From an uncultured Eubacteriales bacterium (GTDB taxonomy: Bacteria > Bacillota > Clostridia > Christensenellales > Borkfalkiaceae): a stretch of 64,000 bases of DNA. Positions 9,101 through 18,200 of the stretch are shown in pieces. The first letter of the stretch is position 1, and every line of letters begins with the position of its first letter. The DNA lies in contig CATKEF010000040.1 in assembly GCA_949747905.1 (NCBI GenBank), positions 1 through 64,000 of the forward strand, read 5' to 3'. The position numbers were made by a program, and so were the translations under genes. Below the pieces are notes generated by a model, which worked only from the letters and a program-made list of their open reading frames with translations, was not told the origin of the DNA and did not search any database.

Positions 9101-11971
9101 GATGTATGGGTATATACATACACATATAACGGCGGAGTTCAGGCTCCCGTACCGCAGACGTCGCCTTATCCGATGAATTTCGTAACCACGATACGCGAAC
9201 TCGGTACGGACGGCACTGTCGGCGATATTATTCCGGCGATAACAGAAGCGGGTACTTACCTTATGGAAACCATGCCCGCGGACGGCAACTACGCCGTTCC
9301 CGAGGGACTGGAATCTGTCAAGGTAGTTATATCTCCCTGCGAAGTACAGGTTAAGTGGAGCAAGGAAGCGCTTGTCTACGACGGCACGCCCAAGGCGCCT
9401 ACGGCTTATTACGAGGACGTAAAGGGCGAAAAAATCGCGCTCGAAGTAACCGTAGACGGCGCGCACACCGACGCGGGTGAGAAGTACGAAGCCAAGGCGG
9501 CGTTCGTCGAAGACGACGTTGTCAACTACGTTCTTACTTCTGAAAAGCATACCTTTGCAATCGCAAAACGCGAAATTTCGGTAAACTGGACCTGGGGTTC
9601 GGAGTGGACGGACAAAGCGACGGTATACGACGGCAACGAGCATGCGCCCGTTCCCGTTCCCGCGCTCAATAACGCCAACGCGGACGACGTTGCTGGCGGC
9701 AATCTTACAATAACTTACGGAATAACCTCGAACGGCACCGCCGTTTCTGGACTCACCGTTAAGAATGCGGGCACTTACACCGTGACCAACGTGCTCGGCG
9801 GCAAAAAAGCGGGCAACTATACGCTCAAAGGCGGCGTCGAAACGTTCACAATCACGCGTAAACCGCTGACCGTTACTTCGGATGCAAAAACAATACCTTA
9901 CGGTTCGCCCGTACCCGTTTACACGGCTACATTCACGGGCTTTGTGGACGGCGAGGAAGAAATATTCAACCTCAACGACCCTGCCGTATCGGCAAACTGG
10001 ATAAGCTGCGTATATACGAGCCGCAGCGTACCCGGCACCTATCCCATAAAACTCAATAAACAGTGGCTCGAGAAAACTCTCTCCAACTACTCGCTCACCC
10101 TCAACGAAGTTCTTCTTACGGTAACGGCGGCTGACCGTGTGGTTGTATGGCAGGGCAAACTCGACGACTTCGGCGCTGAATACGACGGCGCGGCGTATAT
10201 CCCCACTGCGTTCTATTACAACGGCACAAGCTCCGTTCCCATTCCGCTCACGGTCGTATATGCGACTTACGATGCGGCGACGGATACTTACACACGTATA
10301 ACGGATACGAGTTACGCGGCAATCGACGCGGGCACGTATTACGCAATGGCAATCGACCCCAACGGCACCGTAAATCTTCAAAACTCCGGTACCAGCTTCG
10401 TTATTCATAAGCGCTCGATGACCGTAAACATCAGTTCGGTCAAGAAAGATGTGTTCGGCGACGTTTACACTATGACGGACGCCAACGGCGACCCGATGAC
10501 GATAAGCAAGCACCTTGTATGGAACTATGTTGACAAACAGCCTGCTTTAAGACACGATTTGGGCATTGAACTCACCTGCGAATTCACGTTCGACGATTAC
10601 GGTTTCGCGGTTGTGGGCGAATACTCTATAAGCGGAAGCTGGAATTCGGATGAGTACGGACATAACTATGAAGTCACGTTTGTCGGCGAAGCCGAGGACG
10701 ACGACGGCAACAAGACTCTCGGAATATACGAAATCGTTGCCGCGGAGATTTCCATTCTGAAGCGCGACGACATAATGACCGAGGACGAATTCAAGTACCA
10801 CGTGGGTCACGTAGGCGGCGGTCAGCCTTGGGTAATTCGTCTTGGCGACAAAACCACGGTTGACGGTCAGGAACGCTATTCCTTCATCGGTCACAAGGGC
10901 TATCTCGGCGCGGATATTGTAAGCATCTATTACAGCGACTTTATATATAACCTCAATATCGAGACTGCACCCGACCCCGAGGACGAAGAGGCAAACGGCT
11001 ATCAGCCGATAGCCCGTCCCATACGTACGGTAGGCAAGTACGCAATCAACTTCAAGGTTGAAATACCCAATCACAAGACGTTGTACGGTACATGGCGCGT
11101 GCTCATACTTCCCGAAAATCAGGTTGCGCGTATTATCTTCGAAAAGGACTTCGAAATCGAGTACGGTTCCAAAGTTCCCGATAATCTCGCGAAACTTCTG
11201 TATGACGGCGGCTATATAAAACTCGACAACATCGACGTTCCCACTTACACCAACTATGCAACCGCGTATGTTTCCAACGGTACGGGCGGCAGAGTGGGCG
11301 CAATGACGAGGGTAGGCAAGTACACAATCGAATTCGAACTCAATCTTCCCGAGGGAAGCATGACCGAATACCACATTGCGTACCACGCCGCAAACGAACT
11401 GCACGACACCAACGTCGGCAGATACGTAATAACTCCCAAGAAACTTGCGATAGCCTGGGGCATCGAGTCCAGCTACGACTACGTCGAGGGCAAAATCAAT
11501 ATGCCTTCGCCTACGGTAAGCGGTTGGCTTACGGCTGACCCGCTGAATATCTACGGCGAGCAGATAAAGACCCGTCCTTCGGGCAGCGAATACGAGTATT
11601 CGGCGTTCCGCGTGGTGGATAACGGACAGGAAGTCACCATTCTCATCGCGGCAAGCGGCAACTTTACGGATGCGGGCGGACATACGCTGAGAATGTACGT
11701 TGAGAACTCCAACTACTCTATCGAAGCGGGCAACGACGTTGCGACTGTTTCCATTATAAATAAGAACCCGACGCCGCCCCAAGTCGGGGAAAAAGAAGTA
11801 CTTCCCGAATGGGTATTGTATGCGGGCATAAGCGCGGGCGCACTGCTTCTGTTGCTGGTGATAATAATTATCATAGTAGCTTCCCGTCGTAAGACGGTAG
11901 TAGGAGGCGGCGGCTTCGACGACGGCGGCTTCTTCGACGATTATAACGACGACGATTTCGGCGAGGAATAA
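146..11971 (+). CDS. giant membrane-anchored surface protein: DUF6273-like modules, beta-helix and MBG/Ig-like repeats
   Basis: The 3941-residue protein is probably exported and displayed on the cell surface. A signal peptide spans about residues 1-39, with a hydrophobic core and an ANA cleavage site. Two related modules of about 270 residues follow (roughly 80-350 and 385-690), each with a PSNMYSSSY block, a KEGYTDWKYD-type or KKGYADWKYD-type block and a terminal VRP(A)xHxNL block; they resemble DUF6273. Residues about 750-1390 are dense NGG-x-I/N-x-N repeats typical of a right-handed parallel beta-helix. From about 1460 to 3870 there are about 25 Ig-like units of 85-100 residues (VxW start, YDG/YNG centre, NAGTYT motif), the MBG/YDG type. 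A membrane helix lies at about 3890-3912, followed by basic residues and a Gly/Asp tail. No LPxTG motif is present. The start has AGAGGTG at 132-138. An adhesin or glycan-binding role is inference. The modular architecture is visible in the sequence; the exact family is less sure. Confidence 0.85.
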   Translation: MNNYTLKKFRLTAIFTLLVSFLCCFIIALTGLNFSANATSVGGTQLNLGTTGLTRDNASDVTTLMRRIANNNTVATYEQLSSAMGTTTRKAAYFASGANQTNISLGGLTWNIAYVSRDRNNDIIVTLWLADTITTDGQNSVKWSVWSSGQNTSAAYPSNMYSSSYVRSQLMGTPYSAEENCTSLTFGAAAPVWDTLRENYGNYIVTPADVAYQETESGVTYSGFGYPSPNECYGTPSEGNVPRDYDYLNGNAKEGYTDWKYDQLWIPSASEVGGVNSQEGIWGATVGMRKGTTHSWTRTGRTVTTSGMHFCDGSTGVTDVGGGVDYVSSLRAVRPAFHLNLRSVYNTVNTLGEIVDHDTKEVNETALNALYSAVNAGTAGNSYEALKETLNNTEGGALTSADIRANNGGNNPTVSLGGLVWNVTYISKDKTGNLIATLWLSGVTGAYNQTSVQWNKWTANNTDFTYPSNMYSSSYIRSVIAGSDYAATQEATFLTSGSPAYIWRQLSTDYGNFFVAPADVAWQETQSAPALGVFSNLGVNDAWGVPAEGNYPSNNFDYLVANPKKGYADWKYDKIWLPSVAEVGYNTPEKIGLWELDAATRTSTVNYWARTGRGIDAGQSFLWNPTSASAVATPVDGSYAVRPAVHFNLTRAEGEKPELDLAELWNSTVQQSIDNGGATPVEFILPENWFAQPHETLGTSFGEGVGFDNGRLLVPEKANIILRLNGRNIDRNLTAPQSYGNVIVIDGGKLEIVDKTSAGAGCITGGYNKGAGGGVRVERGGELVLSGGRITGNIAVDSQHDSTINYSGGGGIFVTGQRSFDTVVKSDTIEATPPGEALSSKLTINGGYISDNQSTVRGGGINALYNSVITINGGKISNNRLNFNKNLEQHYGGGLYVIGVQINMYSGSVTGGYAYSGGGIYVNTGTTFNFYGGEFAGNEAISSGGGVYIWQADFNFYGGSVIENTSDLQGGGIYMSGGSAISTTTSTSGASFYMGGGIISRNYAAQNGAGLYFYNLAGINNGVANGDGKAELAGGVISNNESGVRGGGIYSSTYSKLEINDVEMTGNVAATNGAGIYIYHGELTINGGKFNNNEAGTSGGAMYINNGLVEINGGEFGNNTAGVTGGALYAIFATVENMYRNDCKVKINDGKIHGNSAGAYGGAIHIYNTVELSVNGGEISGNTAVNGGGGISVSNNGTFEMRGGKISGNSSGNGGAIFVKDSTATMWNGTISNNSVSGYVDGAAMEFGLGGGVYVGSNALFTFNGGLITGNKTDNAGAGINIDKGGNCVMNGGTVTGNTAKRWAGGVNNTGDFTMNGGTISDNVATDHGGAGVNVDGTFTMYNGRIIENKSGASNGAGLRVANAGTFNLAGGIIARNTTLNGVANNVYLGFPINIIGKLRGDGFTSYIGISYMAGWVLPRVLTSDYKTHNPNVDPMTYFFSDAPEYRIGQNASGEMVIESAGSVERRSLVWEYSSDNGATWHDIDTTYFGVYFTGSNYTVRATYNGTTVISAPTSSSVSDAASLPSAFSAVGSYGYTVNNPAGSTAIYVNPTLIFEIMRVSVEWQYSNDNGATWHGVTENTIYYTGKDYKFRAWNSVSGAALALKEDITAKAVGEYEITLADSVIADYDNTTLTFVIKTRTLSFVWDYSGSAGSKDGAYYWEYDGVSHSPVFVVNGIDDNELIGNIGLEAYYTVAGTQQILAGAPVNAGRYTVRVRFTDDSPFAGDSGIVFVNGEQTYLVNPIKITAGWRDEADAPCEEANYVFNGENRSVNARLYGLRAGDTVEPVVEYLLAGKKINGEPVNVGVYTARVSLPADCVNYVLGDNYACQLAITPMGVQPVFAGNADNNNQFIWVYNGQSQAPTVTLKGAGGVEIPFTFKYATVAANGTFGAWTDTVPKDADSYVLRISITDTNYTLTGYDRQFKISPMGVNVSWSGRTDGVTGVTGVRDESGRIVWTYDGLGHYLTATARPVTQIIIGGSVVSLDLNVAGGSVTDASFKSATASLKAENAQNYYFVDEKQCSQIFGVNRFTITSVRWSRTADGNTVVNNPNDKPHYVYGTIKGVNGPGYTAEATGINGTVINLGEVYYSVQYDGETLWAADTVKGYEAYADLPAEYSKNYQFSDTISKENNTSQTYFVFFIDPISGDKTAVTPTWIIYNDDSHTSYTTLADFTAASGGDKFTFTYDGTVHGIYAVYINEGAIVEELQIVTDGDGVNAGVYTARLLPSDKYDYSGRRECSFEVFKRGLVLTWAEDADGYFYDKTEKKPEVTVHYDTETGETVSSSVVGLSVQGAINAGPHTAIATVGSNYEILAGDTYNFNIGRVSFSAHDIVWYDADGNEWDENNGKKISFVYDGKMHAPRATFTSAYNDKLELVVIGASAVGTHWAIAALDSSDLMHNNYYISNPDDATCSFLITRVTVTDVKWAISDGGDDISDNNPAVYTYNGNVQGPVAYFTDGDGVKHALEVSGRMTNAGSYVVYVIADYDFGGAAPSMSYVINPRQLSVVWGNTEVNYNGEAQSPTVAFNDVITGDPVTDDFKGKYTLTNYTNAGTYSAQLYLTDGNYTFVEDGKVKGNTLFKNFVINKLVVSANSGLGWSTQTEWVYDGAVHNPTLAMREGYSFTLGEHDVVFTFGYTGATSHAGSHTVRAHIASAVWNGKDISENFTLTDAIASLAYTITARSVTVDWDWTGAETEGTLHFWYYNGKEQGPAAYMLDEDGNRIKDGEKDFALTVFGKGVNVIAGNYVVTVTAPENYVFTVDGGQTTTATAEYAIRKANINIVWDADGVEGEDYTIENGVFVWLYDGNEHAPKAYIYDDTQPDNKGAQLMVTGGAVNAQASAYTAYAAQNNGNYTIIGNGSQEFIIRKLPVYILWYGVNGTDKFDWEYDASNTAGFKPDAYLAVKDANGELVRLKVDGQYVKVTVTGAMSQVCQGNETYTATASDTIPNYTFAADAQIEQEFRVVPKVLSGDFAFSWNANGGTEEQVDDVWVYTYTYNGGVQAPVPQTSPYPMNFVTTIRELGTDGTVGDIIPAITEAGTYLMETMPADGNYAVPEGLESVKVVISPCEVQVKWSKEALVYDGTPKAPTAYYEDVKGEKIALEVTVDGAHTDAGEKYEAKAAFVEDDVVNYVLTSEKHTFAIAKREISVNWTWGSEWTDKATVYDGNEHAPVPVPALNNANADDVAGGNLTITYGITSNGTAVSGLTVKNAGTYTVTNVLGGKKAGNYTLKGGVETFTITRKPLTVTSDAKTIPYGSPVPVYTATFTGFVDGEEEIFNLNDPAVSANWISCVYTSRSVPGTYPIKLNKQWLEKTLSNYSLTLNEVLLTVTAADRVVVWQGKLDDFGAEYDGAAYIPTAFYYNGTSSVPIPLTVVYATYDAATDTYTRITDTSYAAIDAGTYYAMAIDPNGTVNLQNSGTSFVIHKRSMTVNISSVKKDVFGDVYTMTDANGDPMTISKHLVWNYVDKQPALRHDLGIELTCEFTFDDYGFAVVGEYSISGSWNSDEYGHNYEVTFVGEAEDDDGNKTLGIYEIVAAEISILKRDDIMTEDEFKYHVGHVGGGQPWVIRLGDKTTVDGQERYSFIGHKGYLGADIVSIYYSDFIYNLNIETAPDPEDEEANGYQPIARPIRTVGKYAINFKVEIPNHKTLYGTWRVLILPENQVARIIFEKDFEIEYGSKVPDNLAKLLYDGGYIKLDNIDVPTYTNYATAYVSNGTGGRVGAMTRVGKYTIEFELNLPEGSMTEYHIAYHAANELHDTNVGRYVITPKKLAIAWGIESSYDYVEGKINMPSPTVSGWLTADPLNIYGEQIKTRPSGSEYEYSAFRVVDNGQEVTILIAASGNFTDAGGHTLRMYVENSNYSIEAGNDVATVSIINKNPTPPQVGEKEVLPEWVLYAGISAGALLLLLVIIIIIVASRRKTVVGGGGFDDGGFFDDYNDDDFGEE

Positions 11972-12230
11972 GCCCCTCGCTGCGCTCGGGGTGACAAACC
12001 TTGTCATCCCGACGCGCCCAACGTCGTTGTGAAGCGACTTAAAGTCATTTCGACCCGTTATGTCATTCCGACCCGTTATGTCATCCCGAGCAACGCGAGG
12101 GACCCTTCGGCAAGCCTCAGGGTGACGGAATGCGCTCAGGGTGACGGAATGCGCTCAACATGACACCAATGTCATTCCGAGCAACGCGAGGAACCATTCG
12201 GCAAGCCTCAGGGTGACAATTAGTAATAAA
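11972..12230. repeat. dispersed GTCATTCCGAGC/CTCAGGGTGACA repeats between the giant genes
   Basis: Imperfect copies of TCATCCCGAGCAACGCGAGG, GTCATTCCGACCCG and CTCAGGGTGACGGAATG fill the gap and begin within a few bases of the preceding stop codon. Both orientations of the core occur, giving short inverted repeats such as CCCTCGCTGCGCTCGGGG. No gene or strong promoter is visible. The last 40 bases before the next gene are AT-rich and outside the repeat. Confidence 0.8.
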
Positions 12231-12268
12231 AATAACAAACCACATTTGTAAAAAGTGAGGTAAAAATT

Positions 12269-15200
12269 ATGAAACAAACAAGAACGAAAATCGTAAACAA
12301 CGTGAGACTCAGCTTTATTCTGGCGCTTTGTCTCGCTTTTGTGAGCTGTCTCAGCGTTGCGTTTACGGGTTTATTCGGTTTAAATTCCGGAAACGATATG
12401 GCTAACGCCGAGAAATACGGACATTACATTGACCTCGACACCGAAAACGGCGGTATAAGTCTTAAAGAATACGGGAAAATGTTGAGTCTTGTCTATGGAG
12501 GCAACACCACGAGATACGACGACCTCAAAGAAGCCGTCACGTATTCCCGCGGCGAACAATATCTTAATATGACCGTAAAGCTCGGCGGACTTGAATGGCA
12601 GGCGGTTTCGCTTATACCCATTTCGTCCGGTGACTCGCAGGGTGATATTGCTTTGACGTTGTGGCTTGCGGACGCCATAGAGACGGACGGACAGAACGCC
12701 GTTCAGTTCAACAAGTGGTCGGCTAACAACACGTCTTACGCCTACCCTTCGAATATGTACTCTTCGAGCTATTTGAGAAGTCAGCTTGTCGGCACGCCTT
12801 ACGTCGCTACCGCGGGTGCGACCTCACTCACCCCCGGCACGGCGGCTCCCGTATGGAGTGATTTTTTAAACGGTTACGGCAAATATATCGAAACTCCCGA
12901 GTGTTTTGAATATCAGAGCAACCAATCTGCTGTTGATTATCTTGCTTACTCTTATCTCAGTCCCAACGAAGCATACGGAACACCTAAGAAAGGTACGTGG
13001 TATTCTTCGGGCGATATAAACATGGACTATTCCTCAAAGACCGGATACACCGACTGGAAGAGCGATAAACTCTGGATACCGAGCTCTACCGAAGCGGGCA
13101 GAAACGAAGATTACCGCGGCTACTGGACGACGTTGTCCCGCGTTCGCGGTTCGGCTTCGGGTGCGGATACCTGGTACCGTTCGGGCGCGAACGGCGCTTC
13201 TGGTACAAATTACACTGCGAGCACGGCATATTATGCCCGTGCCAACGGCGAACTGAACGGAAGGGCGGTTACCAATTCGAACGCAGTCCGTCCCGCTTTC
13301 CATCTCAACCTCAAAAAGGTGTGGGACGCAGCCGAAGCTCAGACAATCGAGCTCGGCGATAACGGTAAATTCGACGAGGAAGGTCTCAAAGCTCTGTATA
13401 CAGCGATAGGCGGTCAGGGCGTGACTTCATATTCCGATTTATCGAGAATTATCGGTAAAATCGGAGCAGTGAATTCTTCCGTCATCGGTACGAAAGTAGT
13501 TTTGAACGGACTGGAATGGAACGTAGTTTACGGTTCCAAAACCAAGGACGGCAGGGTGATTGCAACTCTCTGGCTTGACGAGGTATGTTATACGGACGGA
13601 CAGAACTCCGTTCAGTTTAACAAATGGATGGCAAACAACTCTTCTTACAGCTATCCCTCCAATATGTATTCCTCCAGTTATCTGAGAAGTCAGTTAATGG
13701 GCACGTCCTACGTCGCCACCATGGGAGCTACCACTCTCACGGCGGGAGCGGCGGCGCCCGTATGGAAAAATTTGCGCGACAACTACGGCAGTTATATGGT
13801 CACGCCGTCGAACGTAGCCTGGCAGCAGGATATGGGTGAAAGGGAAGTAAGCGAGTCGGGATATTATTTCCCCAACAACATTTACGGCACTTCCTCCGGC
13901 GAAGGTACATGGTACTCTTCGGGCAGTATAAACATGAATTATACCAGCAAGGCGGGATATACAAGCTGGCAGAACGATACCCTCTGGATACCGTCCATTA
14001 TAGAAGCCGGAATGACAAATTCTGTTACTTTATGGAATACGAATAAAACTCAGAAAAAACTTTCAAGCGATATATGTACCTGGACGCGTGCGGGTAAAAC
14101 CGTTCGTGCCGATTGTGCTTACAATATCACGTCGGACGGCAGATTCGACGCCGATAACGAAACCGCACAGAATGTAACCAACTCTTATGCGGTCCGTCCT
14201 GCCTTCCACCTCGATTTGGCGGCGGCTTCGGGCGAGGTCGGTATAAATACCGGCAACGGCAATTTGGGCGAAATTTACAACGACGCGCAAGACGCTCCCA
14301 ATGCGGCAACGTTAAACGCGTTTTACTCCGCGGTGACGGCAAACGGCAGTTCTTATGCCGACCTTTACGAGTATCTGAGGAGCAACGGCGCGGTATCTTC
14401 CAAAAACATCCGCGACAACAACGGCGGCGCAAACGTATTTTTAAACCTCGGCGGAAAGGAATGGAACGTTACCTATCTTTCCAGAACCCGTTCGGGCGAG
14501 GTAATTGCTACCCTCTGGGCGGACGAGGTCGCTCACCGCGACAGTTTCGGTGCGTTTTCCTCCAGCTCAACGACTATGCCTTATCCCGGCAGTATGTATT
14601 CCACCAGTAAACTGCGCGCCTATCTGAACGGCACGCCCTATATCGGCGCCGTCGACGCAACTTCGCTTACGGACGGCGCGGACCTTCAGCTTGCCGATTG
14701 GAAAACGCTTATTGAAAAATACTCCGAATATATGGTCGCGCCTGTAAACGTCGGGTGGCAGGCAACCGAGAGCGCTGTGGAGGAGTACAATTTCCCGTAC
14801 AACTTCACTAACGACGCATACGGCACTCCCTCCAAGGGCGGGTATTTCAAGGGCGATAGAAGCATAGACCTCGATTACACGTTCAAGAATGGTTATAACG
14901 ACTGGGCGAACGACCTTTTGTGGGTGCCTTCCATTACCGAAACGGGCATTGGTACGGAAGCGACTTCCGGTATCTGGCACACCAACGTTCAGCAGCGCTC
15001 GTTCGAGGCTCCCGACGGTGAACTGATAATGTCGCGTTCCGCAAGACTGTGGAACGGAAACGGTATGTTCGTTATTTCCAATACGGGAGATTTGAACGTA
15101 TCCAATACCGACCTTGTTTACTATTATCGTCCCGCAATGCACCTTAATATCACAAAACTCGCGCAGGCGGCAAACGACGAATACTTTACAAACACCAATA

Positions 15201-18200
15201 AAGAGCTCATAGACAAATGGAACAACGCCGTTCAGCAGAGCCTTACAAACCGCGGCGCGGAAGTGACTTTCAAGCTCACGCGCGACTGGCTTGCCCTGCC
15301 CGACGAAACTTATACGACTTCTTTCGGCTCGGGCGCGGGCTTCTACTTTGGTTCGCTCCTCGTTCCCAAGGGCGCGAATATAAAGCTCGATTTGAACGGA
15401 TACCGCATAGACCGCGACCTTTTCAACGTTGAAGGCGGAATTCCCGAAGGTCGTTGTATAACCGTATACGGCAATCTCACTATGGAGGACAGCTTCGGCG
15501 GCGGCGCGGTTACGGGCGGACACGCGTCAGCAGAAGTGGTTGATGGATATCTGGACACTTCTCGTCACGGAGGCGGAGTATTTATTGCGGGCGGCGCGAA
15601 GTTCACAATGAACGGCGGCGCAATAGCCAACAACAAGTCGTTCAACGGGGCGGTATTCGCAAACGGCGGCGCGTTTATAATGAACGGCGGCACGTTGGCA
15701 AACAACGAATGCTATCAGAACGGTTCCGCGTTTTTCGCAAACAAAGGCGGATACGGCGAAATTAACGGCGGCGAAATTGCGTTCAATATAGCGGACGACT
15801 CGTCTGCCGTGATTGCTTATACGAATTCAAGTATTGTAATGAACGACGGTGCGGTTTCCTATAACGTAAGCCTCATGGGCGGATACGGCAGCGGCGTGCG
15901 TGCCGATAATTATTCATACTTTACAATGAACGGCGGCGAGATTTCCTATAACAACGGTGTCAAAGGCGGAGGATTGATGACAGACCGTTCTTATGCAATA
16001 ATCAACGGCGGACGTATCTATCATAATTCAGCCACGGGTCATGGCGGCGGCGTATATGGTACACAGTCAAGCTCGCTTACAATGAACGGCGGTTCGATTG
16101 AGAATAATATCGCGCAAGGTGAAGGCGGCGGCATTTACTATGTTAGTGCATCGGTAATTTTAAACGGCGGTACTATTTCAAACAACAGTTCAAAAACATA
16201 CGGCGGCGGAATTTCGGCTCATGGCGGTACGTTAACTATCGACGGCGCTGAAATTTCCGGCAACAAAGGTACAACCTCCGGCGGTATTTACGGCTATAAA
16301 GTAGATTTAACTTTGAATAGCGGTTTAATTTCCTCCAACGTCGGTGAATCGCATGTCGGCGGAGTGTATGTTTACCAAGGCACGTTCACAATGAACGGCG
16401 GTTCTATCGAGGGTAACACAAGTGCCGGAAATGCCGGCGGCGTTGCCGTCAATACCGGCACGTTCAATATGAACGGCGGTATAATTACCAATAATACATG
16501 CACAACGCTTTACGGCGGAGGAGTTCACGGCGCAGAGGGAATAGTATTAAATATCAACGGCGGCGTAATTATCCGCAACTACCGCGTTTACACCCCTTCG
16601 GGCGGCAGTAAGACTACGGAAAATAACGATGTCTATCTTAACTCCAACGGAAAAATCACTATTTCCAGGGTGCTGCCCGCGTCCACGAGAGTGGGCATCG
16701 GCGCGGCTAACGGACAGGTGGTTACCACGGGATATGCCGGCAAACATACTTTCGAGGAAGTTAATAAATACTTCACCTGTAACTACGGTTCGTTCGTAAA
16801 GGATACAACGGGCGAAATTAAGATTAGCGGCAGCACGAACCCTACAAGAGGACGTCTTACCTGGACGATAAACGACGGAACGAAGGACCACTTCTTCGAA
16901 ACCGCCTATGCTTCTTTCACGCATGCGGAGGGACAGAGTTTTAAAGTTATCTCTTCCGCCGGCGTTGTTGAAAAAATCGTCGATTCGACGGGCAGACCGG
17001 TAACGGAAATCAGCAAAGTGGGCAAGTACTACATCTCGGCAGTAAACGCGCATAATTACTGCAACGGCGATTTCGTACTGGAAATCTTGCCGGAGGATAT
17101 AGAGAACGCAAAAATAGACGTTTCGGAAACTATTTACAACGGCACGGCTCAGATACCGGGCGTGACGGTTACAATAGGCGGAGCGACTCTGACGGAGGGC
17201 AAAGATTACACGCTTTCCGCGACCAACAACGTGAACGCGGGCACCGCCAAATTATACGTTTACGGTATCGGCAATTACACGGGCGTTGCGTTCGGCGAAT
17301 TCGTTATAACGACGAGAAATCTCAACGTGCGCTGGGGCGACCTTGCGGTTGAGTTCAACGGCGACGCTCAGGGAGTAATAGTGCTTCCCGAAGGACTTCT
17401 CGGCAGCGACAGAGTAGAGGTTATTCTTACCTACACCGACGCGGACGACAACTACGTTGCCGCACCCGTCAACGCGGGAGTTTACAACGTTTACGTAACA
17501 CTTGCGGGCAATATGAACTATCAGCTTGCAACGGGCAGCGGCGTAATCGCTTCCGAACAGTTCACAATTCTTCCCAAGACGGTTGACGCGTATCTTAACG
17601 CGACTTCGGGCGTGTTCGACGGCGAAGCGCACACGCTTACGACCTACTACAACGACGTGAACGGCGACAAACAGTCGGTTGTTTACACTATTTCTTCAAC
17701 AGGGCTTGTGGACGGAAACGTCGTCAAACCCGGAATTTATCATCTTTCCGTTTCGGAATTGTCCGAGGACGGCAATTACCGCATTTCGGCGGCGACGCGC
17801 ACTCTTACTTATACCGTAAACCGTGCGGCTGCCGCATGGGATTGGGATGCGAATTCGCTCACCGCTATTTACGACGGAACGGACAAAGCGCCCGTTCTCA
17901 ACGTTACGGGAGCGGACGGAAACGTAGTATTCACCTATTATAAGGGTGACGAGCGCGTAACGAGCGTGAGAAACGCGGGTGTTTATACCGTTTACGCGCG
18001 TCTCAACAGTACCAACTACATTCTGGACGGCGCGGACGAAGAGGGACGCGTAAGCGCGACTTTCACCGTCGACAAAGCGGTTTTAAGCGTAACGGTCGAG
18101 CCTTCGCTTGTCTATAACGGCGAGGCGAGATCGCCCGTCACAACTACGCTTGCGCCCAACTTTACCGTAACTTTCGCGGCGGTTACGGGCGGAGCTTCGA

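Noticed and set aside
11820-11971. Sortase anchoring of the first giant protein
   Set aside because: No LPxTG-like motif precedes the membrane helix, and the tail is long and acidic rather than short and basic.
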